This document shows positions 1-7,062 of a DNA stretch of 11,066 nt, piece by piece. The notes beneath the pieces were generated by a model, which saw only the letters and a list, made by a program, of their open reading frames with translations, ran no database searches and was not told where the DNA came from. Source of the DNA: Draconibacterium orientale. Lineage in GTDB: Bacteria; Bacteroidota; Bacteroidia; Bacteroidales; UBA1556. The stretch is taken from NCBI GenBank assembly GCA_022736595.1, contig DZDC01000021.1:1-11066 (forward strand), given 5' to 3'. The translations under genes and the position numbers were made by a program. The stretch's first letter is position 1. Each line of letters begins with the position of its first letter.

Positions 1-21
1 GCCTTATTAGTTTTTCACTCC

Positions 22-888
22 TTATCCTTCCTCCACAATTTTAAGCAGGTAGTTGCCATAACCACTATGAATTAGCGGTTGTGCTATTTCTTTGAGTTGG
101 GTGGCATTAATAAAACCCATGCGGTAGGCTACTTCTTCGATGCAACCCACTTTGAGCCCTTGACGTTCTTCGAGTACTTGTACAAATTGTCCGGCTTGAA
201 GCAAGGAGGAAAAGGTGCCTGTATCGAGCCAGGCAGTGCCTCTGTTTAAAATGCCTACTTTGAGGTTTCCTTGCTTTAAATATTCTTTATTTACGTCGGT
301 AATTTCGTACTCACCTCGAGCACTGGGTTGCAGATTTTTGGCAATTTCTACTACTGAGTTATCATAGAAGTAAAGCCCTGGAACGGCATAATTTGACTTG
401 GGTTGTTTGGGTTTTTCTTCGATGCTGATGGCTTTTTGGCTTGAGTCAAATTCCACCACTCCATAGCGTTCAGGGTCTAGTACGTGGTAGGCAAATACTA
501 CGCCGCCATCAGGATTGTTGTTTTGTTGCAACACTTCTTCCATATTGGCTCCATAAAAAATATTGTCTCCCAGTACCAAAGCTACCTTGTCGGTGCCAAT
601 AAATGCTTCGCCCAATACAAAGGCTTGTGCCAATCCGTTGGGAATCAACTGTTCGATATAACTAAAGGAACAACCTAAGGAGCGGCCATCGCCCAATAGT
701 TTTTTAAATCCAGGGAGGTCTTCAGGGGTGCTAATAATGAGTATTTCGCGGATACCTGCTTGCATCAGGGTGCTTAAAGGGTAATAGATCATGGGTTTAT
801 CATAAACCGGCATGAGTTGTTTTGAGATGGCCAAAGTAAGCGGTCGAAGTCGAGTTCCAGAACCTCCGGCAAGAATAATACCTTTCAT
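22..888 (-). CDS. rfbA: Glucose-1-phosphate thymidylyltransferase (RfbA/RmlA)
   Basis: This cytoplasmic enzyme joins dTTP and glucose-1-phosphate to give dTDP-glucose and pyrophosphate, the first step towards dTDP-L-rhamnose and related envelope sugars. The 288-aa length is typical of the family. Visible motifs are the N-terminal nucleotide-binding loop GGSGTRLRPLT (residues 8-18), KQLMPVYDKPMIYYP just after it, LGDN with the metal-binding Asp108, EEKP (157-160), RGEYEITDVN (191-200) and WLDTGT with Asp222. The ATG at 888 gives the complete N-terminal loop with no spare residues. The gene lies 42 bp downstream of rluB on the same strand and may be cotranscribed with it; I see no clear promoter in that gap. 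Other rml genes, if clustered, would lie beyond the left edge, which is only 21 bp away. The family assignment is secure; the end use of the sugar is not shown here. Confidence 0.96.
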   Translation of the reverse strand: MKGIILAGGSGTRLRPLTLAISKQLMPVYDKPMIYYPLSTLMQAGIREILIISTPEDLPGFKKLLGDGRSLGCSFSYIEQLIPNGLAQAFVLGEAFIGTDKVALVLGDNIFYGANMEEVLQQNNNPDGGVVFAYHVLDPERYGVVEFDSSQKAISIEEKPKQPKSNYAVPGLYFYDNSVVEIAKNLQPSARGEYEITDVNKEYLKQGNLKVGILNRGTAWLDTGTFSSLLQAGQFVQVLEERQGLKVGCIEEVAYRMGFINATQLKEIAQPLIHSGYGNYLLKIVEEG

Positions 889-930
889 CTGTTATTATTT
901 AATTTTTGGTGAAATGGGGAAGTGAGGTGT

Positions 931-1839
931 TTAAATCATTTTCAAAAATTCAATTTCTCTAAGGGTAAGGTGTCTCCAATGGCCTCGGGGCAAGTCTTTT
1001 TTTGTGAGTCCGCCAAAAGCTACGCGATCAAGACGCACCACGTCGTAGCCTAAATGTTCAAATATTCTACGAACAATACGGTTGCGGCCGCTATGAAGTT
1101 GAATTCCCACTTCCATTCTCGACTCCACATCTTCCACATAACTTAGCTTATCCACATTTATTTTACCATCTTCAAGTTCAAAACCTTCGATAATGCGAAG
1201 CATATCGTTTTTTTCGAGGGGTTTATTGAGTACCACATGGTAAATCTTGAGCACCCGATGTTTGGGATGGGTAAGTTTTTTGGCTAGGTCACCATCGTTG
1301 GTGAATAGCAGCAAACCAGTAGTGGGTCTATCGAGTCGGCCTACTGGATAGATTCGTTCTGGGCAAGCTTTGGCTACCAATTCCATCACCGTCCTTCGTT
1401 CGAGAGGATCTTCGGTGGTGGTAACGAAGTCTTTGGGTTTATTGAGTAAGACGTATTGAAGTTTTTCGGCTTGGAGCTTCTTCCCTTTCCAGCTTACCTT
1501 ATCGGAGCGTAAAACTTTGTAGCCAAGCTCAGTAACCACTTCTCCATTCACCTTTATTTCCCCATTTTGTATGAGGGTATCGGCATCACGACGGCTACAA
1601 ACGCCACTATGAGCAATGTATTTGTTGAGACGCATGCTTCCGTCTATGTTGAATTTGAGAGTGGTATCGGCAGCAGGTGCAGGTCGGGATTTGGCTTTTA
1701 CCACTTTTTCTTTTTCTACTTTGGGTTTACGAGCTTTGGGGGCTTCTTTTTTGATAAACTTTGAAAAGTCACCTTCATGCTTTCTTCTGCTGCCAGAAGT
1801 ACCAGAGGTATTATGGCCTATTTTACTGGTGTTGCTCAT
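931..1839 (-). CDS. rluB: 23S rRNA pseudouridine synthase, RluB/RsuA family
   Basis: This is an RsuA/RluB/RluE/RluF-family enzyme that isomerises a specific uridine in rRNA; RluB modifies the 23S rRNA peptidyl-transferase region. Residues 1-60 form a low-complexity tail rich in Lys, Arg, Ser and Pro. An S4 RNA-binding domain follows (about 69-105, beginning MRLNKYIAHSGVCSRRDA). The catalytic domain has GRLDRPTTGLLLFTNDG with catalytic Asp170, and a C-terminal motif GRNRIVRRIFEHLGYDVVRL. The ATG at 1839 is preferred over the internal Met69 because an exact -7 promoter box lies 25 bp upstream of it and the basic tail is in frame. The tail probably contacts rRNA (inference). RluB is favoured over RsuA from the overall resemblance, but the exact target uridine cannot be read from the sequence. 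It may share a transcript with rfbA downstream. Confidence 0.88.
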   Translation of the reverse strand: MSNTSKIGHNTSGTSGSRRKHEGDFSKFIKKEAPKARKPKVEKEKVVKAKSRPAPAADTTLKFNIDGSMRLNKYIAHSGVCSRRDADTLIQNGEIKVNGEVVTELGYKVLRSDKVSWKGKKLQAEKLQYVLLNKPKDFVTTTEDPLERRTVMELVAKACPERIYPVGRLDRPTTGLLLFTNDGDLAKKLTHPKHRVLKIYHVVLNKPLEKNDMLRIIEGFELEDGKINVDKLSYVEDVESRMEVGIQLHSGRNRIVRRIFEHLGYDVVRLDRVAFGGLTKKDLPRGHWRHLTLREIEFLKMI

Positions 1840-1864
1840 CTATTGTGGATAAAATTTTAGGGGG

Positions 1865-1872
1865 CAAAGGTA
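1865..1872 (-). promoter_or_regulatory. Bacteroidota -7 promoter box for rluB
   Basis: The minus strand reads TACCTTTG, an exact match to the TANNTTTG box recognised by the Bacteroidota primary sigma factor. It would start transcription about 19 nt before the rluB ATG. No good -33 TTTG is visible at the usual 17-23 bp spacing. Confidence 0.55.
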
Positions 1873-1874
1873 AT

Positions 1875-1884
1875 GCAATATTGC
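1875..1884. repeat. Perfect 10-bp palindrome in the rluB promoter spacer
   Basis: GCAATATTGC is a perfect palindrome 2 bp upstream of the rluB -7 box, inside the region between the -33 and -7 positions. It could be an operator. A 10-bp palindrome in AT-rich DNA can also arise by chance, so no regulator is proposed. Confidence 0.3.
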
Positions 1885-1888
1885 TGCC

Positions 1889-2674
1889 CTATTTTTTCTT
1901 TATTTCAATGATTTGGTTATCAACGAAGAGCAAATATTTTCCTTTGGGGAGATCTGAGGTCTTGATGTAGCGATCTTCGCCGCTTTTTACAAGAGTTCCT
2001 TCTTCGTTGTATAATTCAAACTCGGCCTTATAATTCAGCACAATTTCGCTTTCGTATTTGGTGTTTTGAATTCCATTTTTGGCAAATCCAGGATTGAAGA
2101 GCAGCTCTTTTGAAATCAATTCTTCGTTATTAATATCGTGACAGCGAACTCTAAATTGATTGTTTCCAGAATGGGGCTTTACGGTGAGGGTGTAAACGTT
2201 ATTAGCCACCGTATCTACGGGGTCAATTTCGGCTACCACGCGCCACGAATTGTATCGGTATTGCTCCACCACCACGGGATTGTCACCAGGAATTCCATTC
2301 ACTTTCCATTGAATAACATTGTCTTTGAGGTATTTAGGTTTGGTTATTCTAAAACGAACCGAAGGCATGAGGGCATCGGGATTCACCACCACTGGAGCCA
2401 AGGAAGCGGCATAAATGAGCAAGATGTTCACCCGTGACTCTTCTTCCATTTGATAGGATTCCAAATCGATTTCAATACCGTTATAATTAAGTTCATCGGT
2501 AATGGTATCGTTGTTTACGATGATTTTTTTGAGGCCAAAAAGATCTTCTTTTGAATTGTTATATACAAACACATTGGAGCCATAATACAAACCACTTACT
2601 CTCAGGGTATCGGTCTGGGCTTGTAATAAGCTGAATATAAATACTATACTTATAATTAAAAGACTTCTCAGCAT
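1889..2674 (-). CDS. Secreted protein of unknown function with T9SS-like C-terminus
   Basis: I do not recognise this 261-aa protein. Residues 1-20 look like a type I signal peptide (positively charged MLR, a hydrophobic run, then LLQAQT as the probable cleavage region), so the protein should leave the cytoplasm. The middle is rich in beta-prone and polar segments with no catalytic motif I can name. The last 45 residues (AEFELYNEEGTLVKSG, then LPKGKYLLFVDNQIIEIKKK) resemble the end of T9SS type A sorting domains, which typically finish with a LxxGxYxL strand and a basic terminus. Its ATG lies 2 bp after the stop of the M1 peptidase gene, so the two are almost certainly cotranscribed. Surface display or secretion by T9SS is inferred. 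A periplasmic or lipid-free outer-membrane-associated protein is the alternative. Confidence 0.75.
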   Translation of the reverse strand: MLRSLLIISIVFIFSLLQAQTDTLRVSGLYYGSNVFVYNNSKEDLFGLKKIIVNNDTITDELNYNGIEIDLESYQMEEESRVNILLIYAASLAPVVVNPDALMPSVRFRITKPKYLKDNVIQWKVNGIPGDNPVVVEQYRYNSWRVVAEIDPVDTVANNVYTLTVKPHSGNNQFRVRCHDINNEELISKELLFNPGFAKNGIQNTKYESEIVLNYKAEFELYNEEGTLVKSGEDRYIKTSDLPKGKYLLFVDNQIIEIKKK

Positions 2675-2676
2675 GT

Positions 2677-4635
2677 TTAATTTTTGATTACCTTCTTAGT
2701 AATAAGGCAACCATCGCTGCTCATACGCAAGAAAAGGAATCCGGTTACATTGCTGGGCAAATTGAGTAAGTGGGTACCTGCATTTAGGAATCCTGTCGAT
2801 AAAATTTCTTTGCCTGTGATGTCCAAAATTTGAATCCATTCTATGGGTTTGGGGGCATAAACAAAGAGTTGATTGACAAAAGGATTGGGAAATACAGCTA
2901 TTTCATTGGGTTGATCTTGGGTTTGTATTCCCACATTGGTTTGAAGGTTGGCCTGTGCCACCAAATGCATATCAGGATCAAATTCAAAAGATTGCATCCA
3001 AAAATCAACCGGAATGGCAAAAACTTGACCGTTTTGAGTATGGTTGAGTACGATAAGTGTATCGGATTGGGGGCTGCCAATGCGAATGGGAACTGGCATT
3101 TCGAAGAAACTAACCGAACTGTGTGAAGTACTTTGAGTAAGTGTGACATAAACGGTATCCCATACTGGTTGGTAGGCTGTAATTTGGTAGGTTGGGTAGC
3201 CCTGACCATAGTACCAATCGTTGAAAAATTCGGTAAGATTCATCCCCGAGGTATTTTCGATGTGTTGTTTAAGTTGCTGAGTGCGTGCATACTTAAAGCT
3301 GATGCTGGTATCGTTGAGGTAGTTTTTGACGCCTTGGAAAAATGCGTCATCGCCCACTACCCAGCGGAGCATGTGAAGTACGTAAGCGCCTTTGGAATAG
3401 GAGAGTCGGCTACTGAAGATTCGACTTACATTGGTGGTATCGTCACAATAAACCGATCCCCCGGGCGCAGACATGACATGGTTGCGCGTTTCTGATTTCC
3501 ACTGATTCCACCATGGGGTTCCGGGCGAATTTTCGTAGGTAAGTCCAGTTAAGTAGGTTGCAAAGCCTTCGTTAAGCCAGATGTCGTGCCAACTGCCTAA
3601 GGTTACCATATCGCCAAACCACTGGTGAGCAAGCTCGTGAGCCATGAGGCTATGACTGTTGCCACCCATAAAGCTCATGGTTTGGTGCTCCATGCCACCG
3701 CCCCAGCCAAACTGCGCATGACCGTATTTTTCGTTGTGAAAAGGATAATCGATGAAGAGATCGGAATAGAGTTTAATACTGTTGACCACACCTCCTGTGG
3801 CCGAAGCCCAAGCTGCGCTGTCTTCAGGATAGACGTAGTTTAAAACATCCACCGTTTTGCCGCTGTTCAACACCGCTTGGTGCGAATAGGCTGCATAATT
3901 GGTTACCGCAATAGCCACCAGATAGGTTGCTATGGGGTGACTGTGTTTCCAATGATTCACTTGTAAGCTATCATTATCGAGATAACTTTCCACCAATTTG
4001 CCATTGGATGCGGCTCTATTTCCTTGAGGCATATGCACATAGATATCCAGACTATCAATTTTATCGCTTAGGGCGTTCTTACTTGGCCACCATTCCCGGG
4101 CTCCATAAGGTTCGCTCAGGGTCCATACGATGGGACTGTTGTTGTGTTGTGTTTGTTCAAAACTACCAAATCCTGTACCTGATGGAGGTACTCCATGGTA
4201 GAAAACTTCCACCGAATCCACAGCTCCAGTGGCGAGCGGGTTAGGGAAATAAAGATTCACCAAATAAGGAAGACTATCGGCAAAACTGATGTTTTGTCCA
4301 TGGTATAATACGCTATCAACCGTCATTACAGACTCCAGTTCAAAATTGATGATTTTTGTAGGCCCTTGGGTGATTTTGAAACGGGTAAAAACCGACCCAC
4401 TGATAAATCGTTGTGAGGGCTCAATGAACCAGTGAATTCGGTGGTATTGTATATCCATATTAGCCCCTGCAAAAGTGGAGTTGCCTGCTTTGGAAAGGTT
4501 TTGATGATGGTGGATACGACTTTTTGAACATTGCTGAATATCCCATTGTTGCTGAATCTCGTTGGTATTAATCTGAGCGACAAGACTTGTAGCTAATAAA
4601 ATAAAGGTAATGAGAAATAGATATGACCGTTTCAT
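2677..4635 (-). CDS. Secreted M1-family zinc metallopeptidase with T9SS sorting domain
   Basis: This is a gluzincin aminopeptidase of the M1 family, 652 aa. Residues 1-20 are a signal peptide ending LATSLVAQ. An N-terminal beta domain is followed by the catalytic core: exopeptidase-type motif GGGMEHQT (312-319, in place of the classical GAMEN), zinc motif HELAH (333-337), and third ligand Glu356 in WLNEGFATY exactly 18 residues after His337. SYSKGA (412-417) supplies Tyr413, the probable transition-state tyrosine. The last ~75 residues (PNPF at 583-586, then a beta-rich end and ITKKVIKN) form a T9SS type A sorting domain, so the enzyme is predicted to be exported and anchored or released at the cell surface. 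The long ERAP-type C-terminal domain of larger M1 enzymes is absent. The likely role is trimming peptides for nutrition; the substrate is unknown. It is the first gene of a pair with the secreted protein downstream. Confidence 0.93.
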   Translation of the reverse strand: MKRSYLFLITFILLATSLVAQINTNEIQQQWDIQQCSKSRIHHHQNLSKAGNSTFAGANMDIQYHRIHWFIEPSQRFISGSVFTRFKITQGPTKIINFELESVMTVDSVLYHGQNISFADSLPYLVNLYFPNPLATGAVDSVEVFYHGVPPSGTGFGSFEQTQHNNSPIVWTLSEPYGAREWWPSKNALSDKIDSLDIYVHMPQGNRAASNGKLVESYLDNDSLQVNHWKHSHPIATYLVAIAVTNYAAYSHQAVLNSGKTVDVLNYVYPEDSAAWASATGGVVNSIKLYSDLFIDYPFHNEKYGHAQFGWGGGMEHQTMSFMGGNSHSLMAHELAHQWFGDMVTLGSWHDIWLNEGFATYLTGLTYENSPGTPWWNQWKSETRNHVMSAPGGSVYCDDTTNVSRIFSSRLSYSKGAYVLHMLRWVVGDDAFFQGVKNYLNDTSISFKYARTQQLKQHIENTSGMNLTEFFNDWYYGQGYPTYQITAYQPVWDTVYVTLTQSTSHSSVSFFEMPVPIRIGSPQSDTLIVLNHTQNGQVFAIPVDFWMQSFEFDPDMHLVAQANLQTNVGIQTQDQPNEIAVFPNPFVNQLFVYAPKPIEWIQILDITGKEILSTGFLNAGTHLLNLPSNVTGFLFLRMSSDGCLITKKVIKN

Positions 4636-4663
4636 TGGATTATGGATTTAAATATTGGGGCTG

Positions 4664-4671
4664 TAAAGATA
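4664..4671 (-). promoter_or_regulatory. Probable -7 promoter box for the M1 peptidase gene
   Basis: The minus strand reads TATCTTTA, matching TANNTTTG at seven of eight positions. Transcription would begin roughly 20 nt before the ATG at 4635. The expected -33 position falls inside the 7-bp repeat array at 4677-4704, where no clear TTTG is present on this strand. Confidence 0.35.
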
Positions 4672-4676
4672 GGAAA

Positions 4677-4704
4677 TATTTGCGATTTTGGATTTGAGAT
4701 TTGC
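4677..4704. repeat. 7-bp repeat array, four units
   Basis: Four consecutive heptads stay in register: TATTTGC, GATTTTG, GATTTGA, GATTTGC. All have TTT at unit positions 3-5. The array lies just upstream of the M1 peptidase -7 box and marks the left edge of a more GC-rich segment. The same consensus recurs at 4846-4873 and 10895-10964. Confidence 0.7.
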
Positions 4705-4845
4705 CCGTCGCCTTCGGATACAAATTTCTCCGCTGTGCTACGAAATTCACTCAGTCTGACGGTCCCCCGATCGCTATCGGGGTGGATCATTGAATCTTGA
4801 AGGGTTCAACTGAGCTCACGCCAAAGTCTCACCGCATCGCTTCTA
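4705..4845. other. GC-rich core of the divergent intergenic region
   Basis: This stretch between the two heptad arrays has no credible ORF. It holds several short inverted repeats: AATTTC/GAAATT (4723-4728 and 4742-4747), a perfect 7-bp stem at 4765-4782, and TTGAA-GGG-TTCAA (4797-4809). Its composition differs from the AT-rich arrays on either side. The order of array, GC-rich core with a CGGG dyad and GGTGGAT, then array resembles the sequence at the right end of the window. It looks like a dispersed intergenic repeat of the kind common in Bacteroidota genomes; this is inference from two copies. Confidence 0.45.
4765..4782. repeat. Perfect 7-bp stem hairpin
   Basis: CCCCGAT and ATCGGGG form a perfect stem around the 4-nt loop CGCT. 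No T-run follows on either strand and both flanking genes point away from it, so it is not a standard intrinsic terminator. It appears to be the structural centre of the intergenic repeat. Confidence 0.75.
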
Positions 4846-4873
4846 GTTTTTAGTTTTTTGTTTTTCATTTTTC
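4846..4873. repeat. 7-bp repeat array abutting the antiporter -7 box
   Basis: Four in-register heptads (GTTTTTA, GTTTTTT, GTTTTTC, ATTTTTC) end 1 bp before the -7 box. The array fills the place where the -33 box should be and supplies TTTG at 4857-4860, though only 14 bp from the -7 box. Confidence 0.7.
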
Positions 4874-4874
4874 A

Positions 4875-4882
4875 TACCTTTG
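4875..4882 (+). promoter_or_regulatory. Bacteroidota -7 promoter box for the antiporter gene
   Basis: TACCTTTG is an exact match to TANNTTTG and lies 35 bp upstream of the ATG at 4918, giving a leader of about 30 nt. A TTTG at 4857-4860 is the best -33 candidate but its 14-bp spacing is shorter than the usual 17-23. No Shine-Dalgarno sequence precedes the ATG. Confidence 0.55.
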
Positions 4883-4917
4883 TGCTCTGTTGAACCCTCG
4901 GTTATTATACACCACTT

Positions 4918-7062
4918 ATGAATTCTTATTTGGAGAAAGTATTGCACGAATTTGATTTACCCTTACAAAATCCTGTATTGGTATTTTCGGTGCTGCTATT
5001 TATCATCCTGCTCTCTCCAGTGATTCTTCGACGTTTTAATATCCCTGCCATCATTGGTCTTATTATTTCGGGGGTAATCGTTGGTCCTTATGGTTTTAAC
5101 ATCCTCGAAAAAAACAGTGCCATCGAGCTTTTTAGTACCATTGGCTTACTTTACATCATGTTTATTGCGGGCTTGGAGCTCGACCTCAATGAATTTAAAG
5201 CCCACCGAAATAAGAGCTTGCTCTTTGGCTTTTTCACTTTCATTATCCCTTTGGGCTTGGGTTTTCCGGTAACCCATTATTTATTAGGTTATGGATTTGA
5301 TGCCAGCTTATTGATATCCAGTATGTTTGCTACTCATACACTTGTAGCTTATCCTATTGTAAGTCGCTTGGGCATTGCCAAAAATCAGGCTGTCGCAATC
5401 ACCGTAGGTGGCACCATTCTCACCGATACTGCGGTATTGGTAATTCTTGCAGTGATCACGGGCAAGAGCGAAGGTGCTCTGGATAGCGAATTCATTATCC
5501 GAATGGGAGTCTCCCTCATGATCTTCACTTTTATCATGTTTTGGTTGGTCCCACCCTTTGCCAAGTGGTTTTTTAAGAAATTGGAAAGTGAAAAACAATC
5601 CCACTACATTTTTGTACTTTCAGTGGTATTCTTTGCAGCCTTCCTTGCCGAGATAGCGGGTGTAGAACCTATTATTGGCGCTTTTATGGCTGGTTTGGCA
5701 CTCAATAAACTCATACCTCATAGCTCCACTTTGATGAATCGGATTGAATTTATTGGCAATTCTCTTTTCATTCCCTTTTTCCTGATTGCTGTGGGTATGT
5801 TGGTGGATGTGAGTGTTTTGCTTCGCGGCCCTCAGGCCTTGATTGTGGCAGCCACCCTCACTGTTGTGGCTTTGGTCGGAAAATGGTTTGCTGCTTTTTT
5901 CACCCAAATAACGTTTAAATACAACTCGAATCAGCGACAACTCATTTTTGGATTAAGTGCTTCGCATGCAGCAGCTACTTTGGCCGTTATTACAGTAGGT
6001 TTTAAAGCAGGTTTACTCGACGAAAATATCCTCAATGGCACCATCCTTCTCATCCTCATTACCTGCATTGTGGCTTCTTTTGCCACCGAAAAGGCCGCTA
6101 AAAAAATCGTCTCTGATAACGAAAGCGAAAATCCATCCACATCACAACCTAAGGCCAATAGTGCTGAACATATCCTAGTACCCATTGCCAATATTGAAAA
6201 TGTGGAGAGTCTGATCGATTTTGGAATTCTTATTAAGGATAAAAAATCGCTCAATCCCATTTCGATCCTTTCAGTAGTTACCAATAATGAAGAAGCTGAA
6301 GCCAATATTCTTAAAGCTCGCAACAAATTAGAAGCTTTTGTTAAGCACGCCTCTGCCAGCGAAACCAAAGTGAATATTGTAGCCACCATCGACCATAATC
6401 CCGCCAGCGGAATTGCCCGAATAAGTCGCGAAATTTTAGCCGATATCATTATTTTAGGATGGCCTAAAAAAGCAGGAGTAATTGAAAAGATTATAGGCGA
6501 AAAAATGGACAGCATTCTTCATAGCAACGATCGTACTACCTTTGTGAGCTTTACTGCCAACCCTTTCAATACTCATAAACGCATCATTATGGCCATGCCT
6601 CCTTTTGCCGAGTCGGAAGTGGGTTTTGTACATTGGATGGTGAAGGTAATGAAATTTGCTCAAGAATTGAGCTTGCCCATTTTATTGTTTTCCAATAGCG
6701 AAAGCTATTTGGCGGTGGAGACTTTTATGAAAAAAAACAAAGTGAGTGTAGGCCTACGCTCTCAGCTTTTCACCGATTGGGATGATTTTCTAATTCTTAG
6801 CAAATACATCAATCTTAACGATATTATATTCCTGATTTCGGCTCGAAAAAACAGTGCCTCTTACATCAATCAATTGGATGGATTGCCTTCTAAAATTGAA
6901 AAGCATTTTCCTGAAAACTCAAGAATTGTGGTGTTTCCACAACTGTACGACCGTTGCAATATTAATCCCAACTACGAAGACATTAGTGCTGGACCTCTTA
7001 TCAAAGGTATTGAAACAGTGCAAAAAATTGGAAAGGGAATTGGCCATATTTTCAAACCTTAG
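4918..7062 (+). CDS. CPA2 cation:proton antiporter with tandem UspA-like tail
   Basis: This 714-aa protein combines a monovalent cation:H+ antiporter with a soluble regulatory tail. Residues 1-~390 contain about a dozen hydrophobic segments, including IIGLIISGVIVGPYG (45-59), FIAGLELDL (82-90), THTLVAYPIVSRLGI (139-153), GGTILTDTAVLVILAV (164-179) and the late-helix motif GLSASHAAATLAVITVG. Asp170 in the TD pair is the likely ion-binding acid; KefC-type CPA2 proteins have QD there, whereas electrogenic NapA-type proteins have DD. Residues ~415-545 and ~550-690 look like two UspA-like alpha/beta domains (ILVPIANIEN and RIIMAMPPF start the first strands, ADIIILGWP a later one). The glycine-rich ATP-binding motif is poorly kept, so nucleotide sensing is uncertain. 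It probably exchanges Na+ or K+ for H+ at the inner membrane for pH or salt homeostasis; the ion cannot be told from sequence. Its end overlaps recQ by 4 bp in convergent orientation. Confidence 0.9.
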   Translation: MNSYLEKVLHEFDLPLQNPVLVFSVLLFIILLSPVILRRFNIPAIIGLIISGVIVGPYGFNILEKNSAIELFSTIGLLYIMFIAGLELDLNEFKAHRNKSLLFGFFTFIIPLGLGFPVTHYLLGYGFDASLLISSMFATHTLVAYPIVSRLGIAKNQAVAITVGGTILTDTAVLVILAVITGKSEGALDSEFIIRMGVSLMIFTFIMFWLVPPFAKWFFKKLESEKQSHYIFVLSVVFFAAFLAEIAGVEPIIGAFMAGLALNKLIPHSSTLMNRIEFIGNSLFIPFFLIAVGMLVDVSVLLRGPQALIVAATLTVVALVGKWFAAFFTQITFKYNSNQRQLIFGLSASHAAATLAVITVGFKAGLLDENILNGTILLILITCIVASFATEKAAKKIVSDNESENPSTSQPKANSAEHILVPIANIENVESLIDFGILIKDKKSLNPISILSVVTNNEEAEANILKARNKLEAFVKHASASETKVNIVATIDHNPASGIARISREILADIIILGWPKKAGVIEKIIGEKMDSILHSNDRTTFVSFTANPFNTHKRIIMAMPPFAESEVGFVHWMVKVMKFAQELSLPILLFSNSESYLAVETFMKKNKVSVGLRSQLFTDWDDFLILSKYINLNDIIFLISARKNSASYINQLDGLPSKIEKHFPENSRIVVFPQLYDRCNINPNYEDISAGPLIKGIETVQKIGKGIGHIFKP

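Larger units (their letters stand above)
4801..4898. repeat. 10-bp inverted repeat spanning the antiporter promoter
   Basis: AGGGTTCAAC (4801-4810) is the exact reverse complement of GTTGAACCCT (4889-4898). The 78 bp between them contain the right heptad array and the -7 box at 4875-4882, and the second arm would fall at the start of the antiporter leader. It could be the boundary of an inserted element or a regulatory site. Chance is possible. Confidence 0.5.

Noticed and set aside
3133..3495. 120-aa plus-strand open frame within the M1 peptidase gene
   Set aside because: It is antisense to the secured peptidase coding region and has no supporting motif.
4765..4782. Intrinsic terminator at the CCCCGAT/ATCGGGG hairpin
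   Set aside because: No T-run follows on either strand and both neighbouring genes are transcribed away from it.
5931..6515. 194-aa open frame on the minus strand inside the antiporter gene
   Set aside because: It lies wholly antisense to a well-supported CDS, shows no family motif, and its Ser/Leu/Ile-rich translation is typical of a mirrored reading frame.
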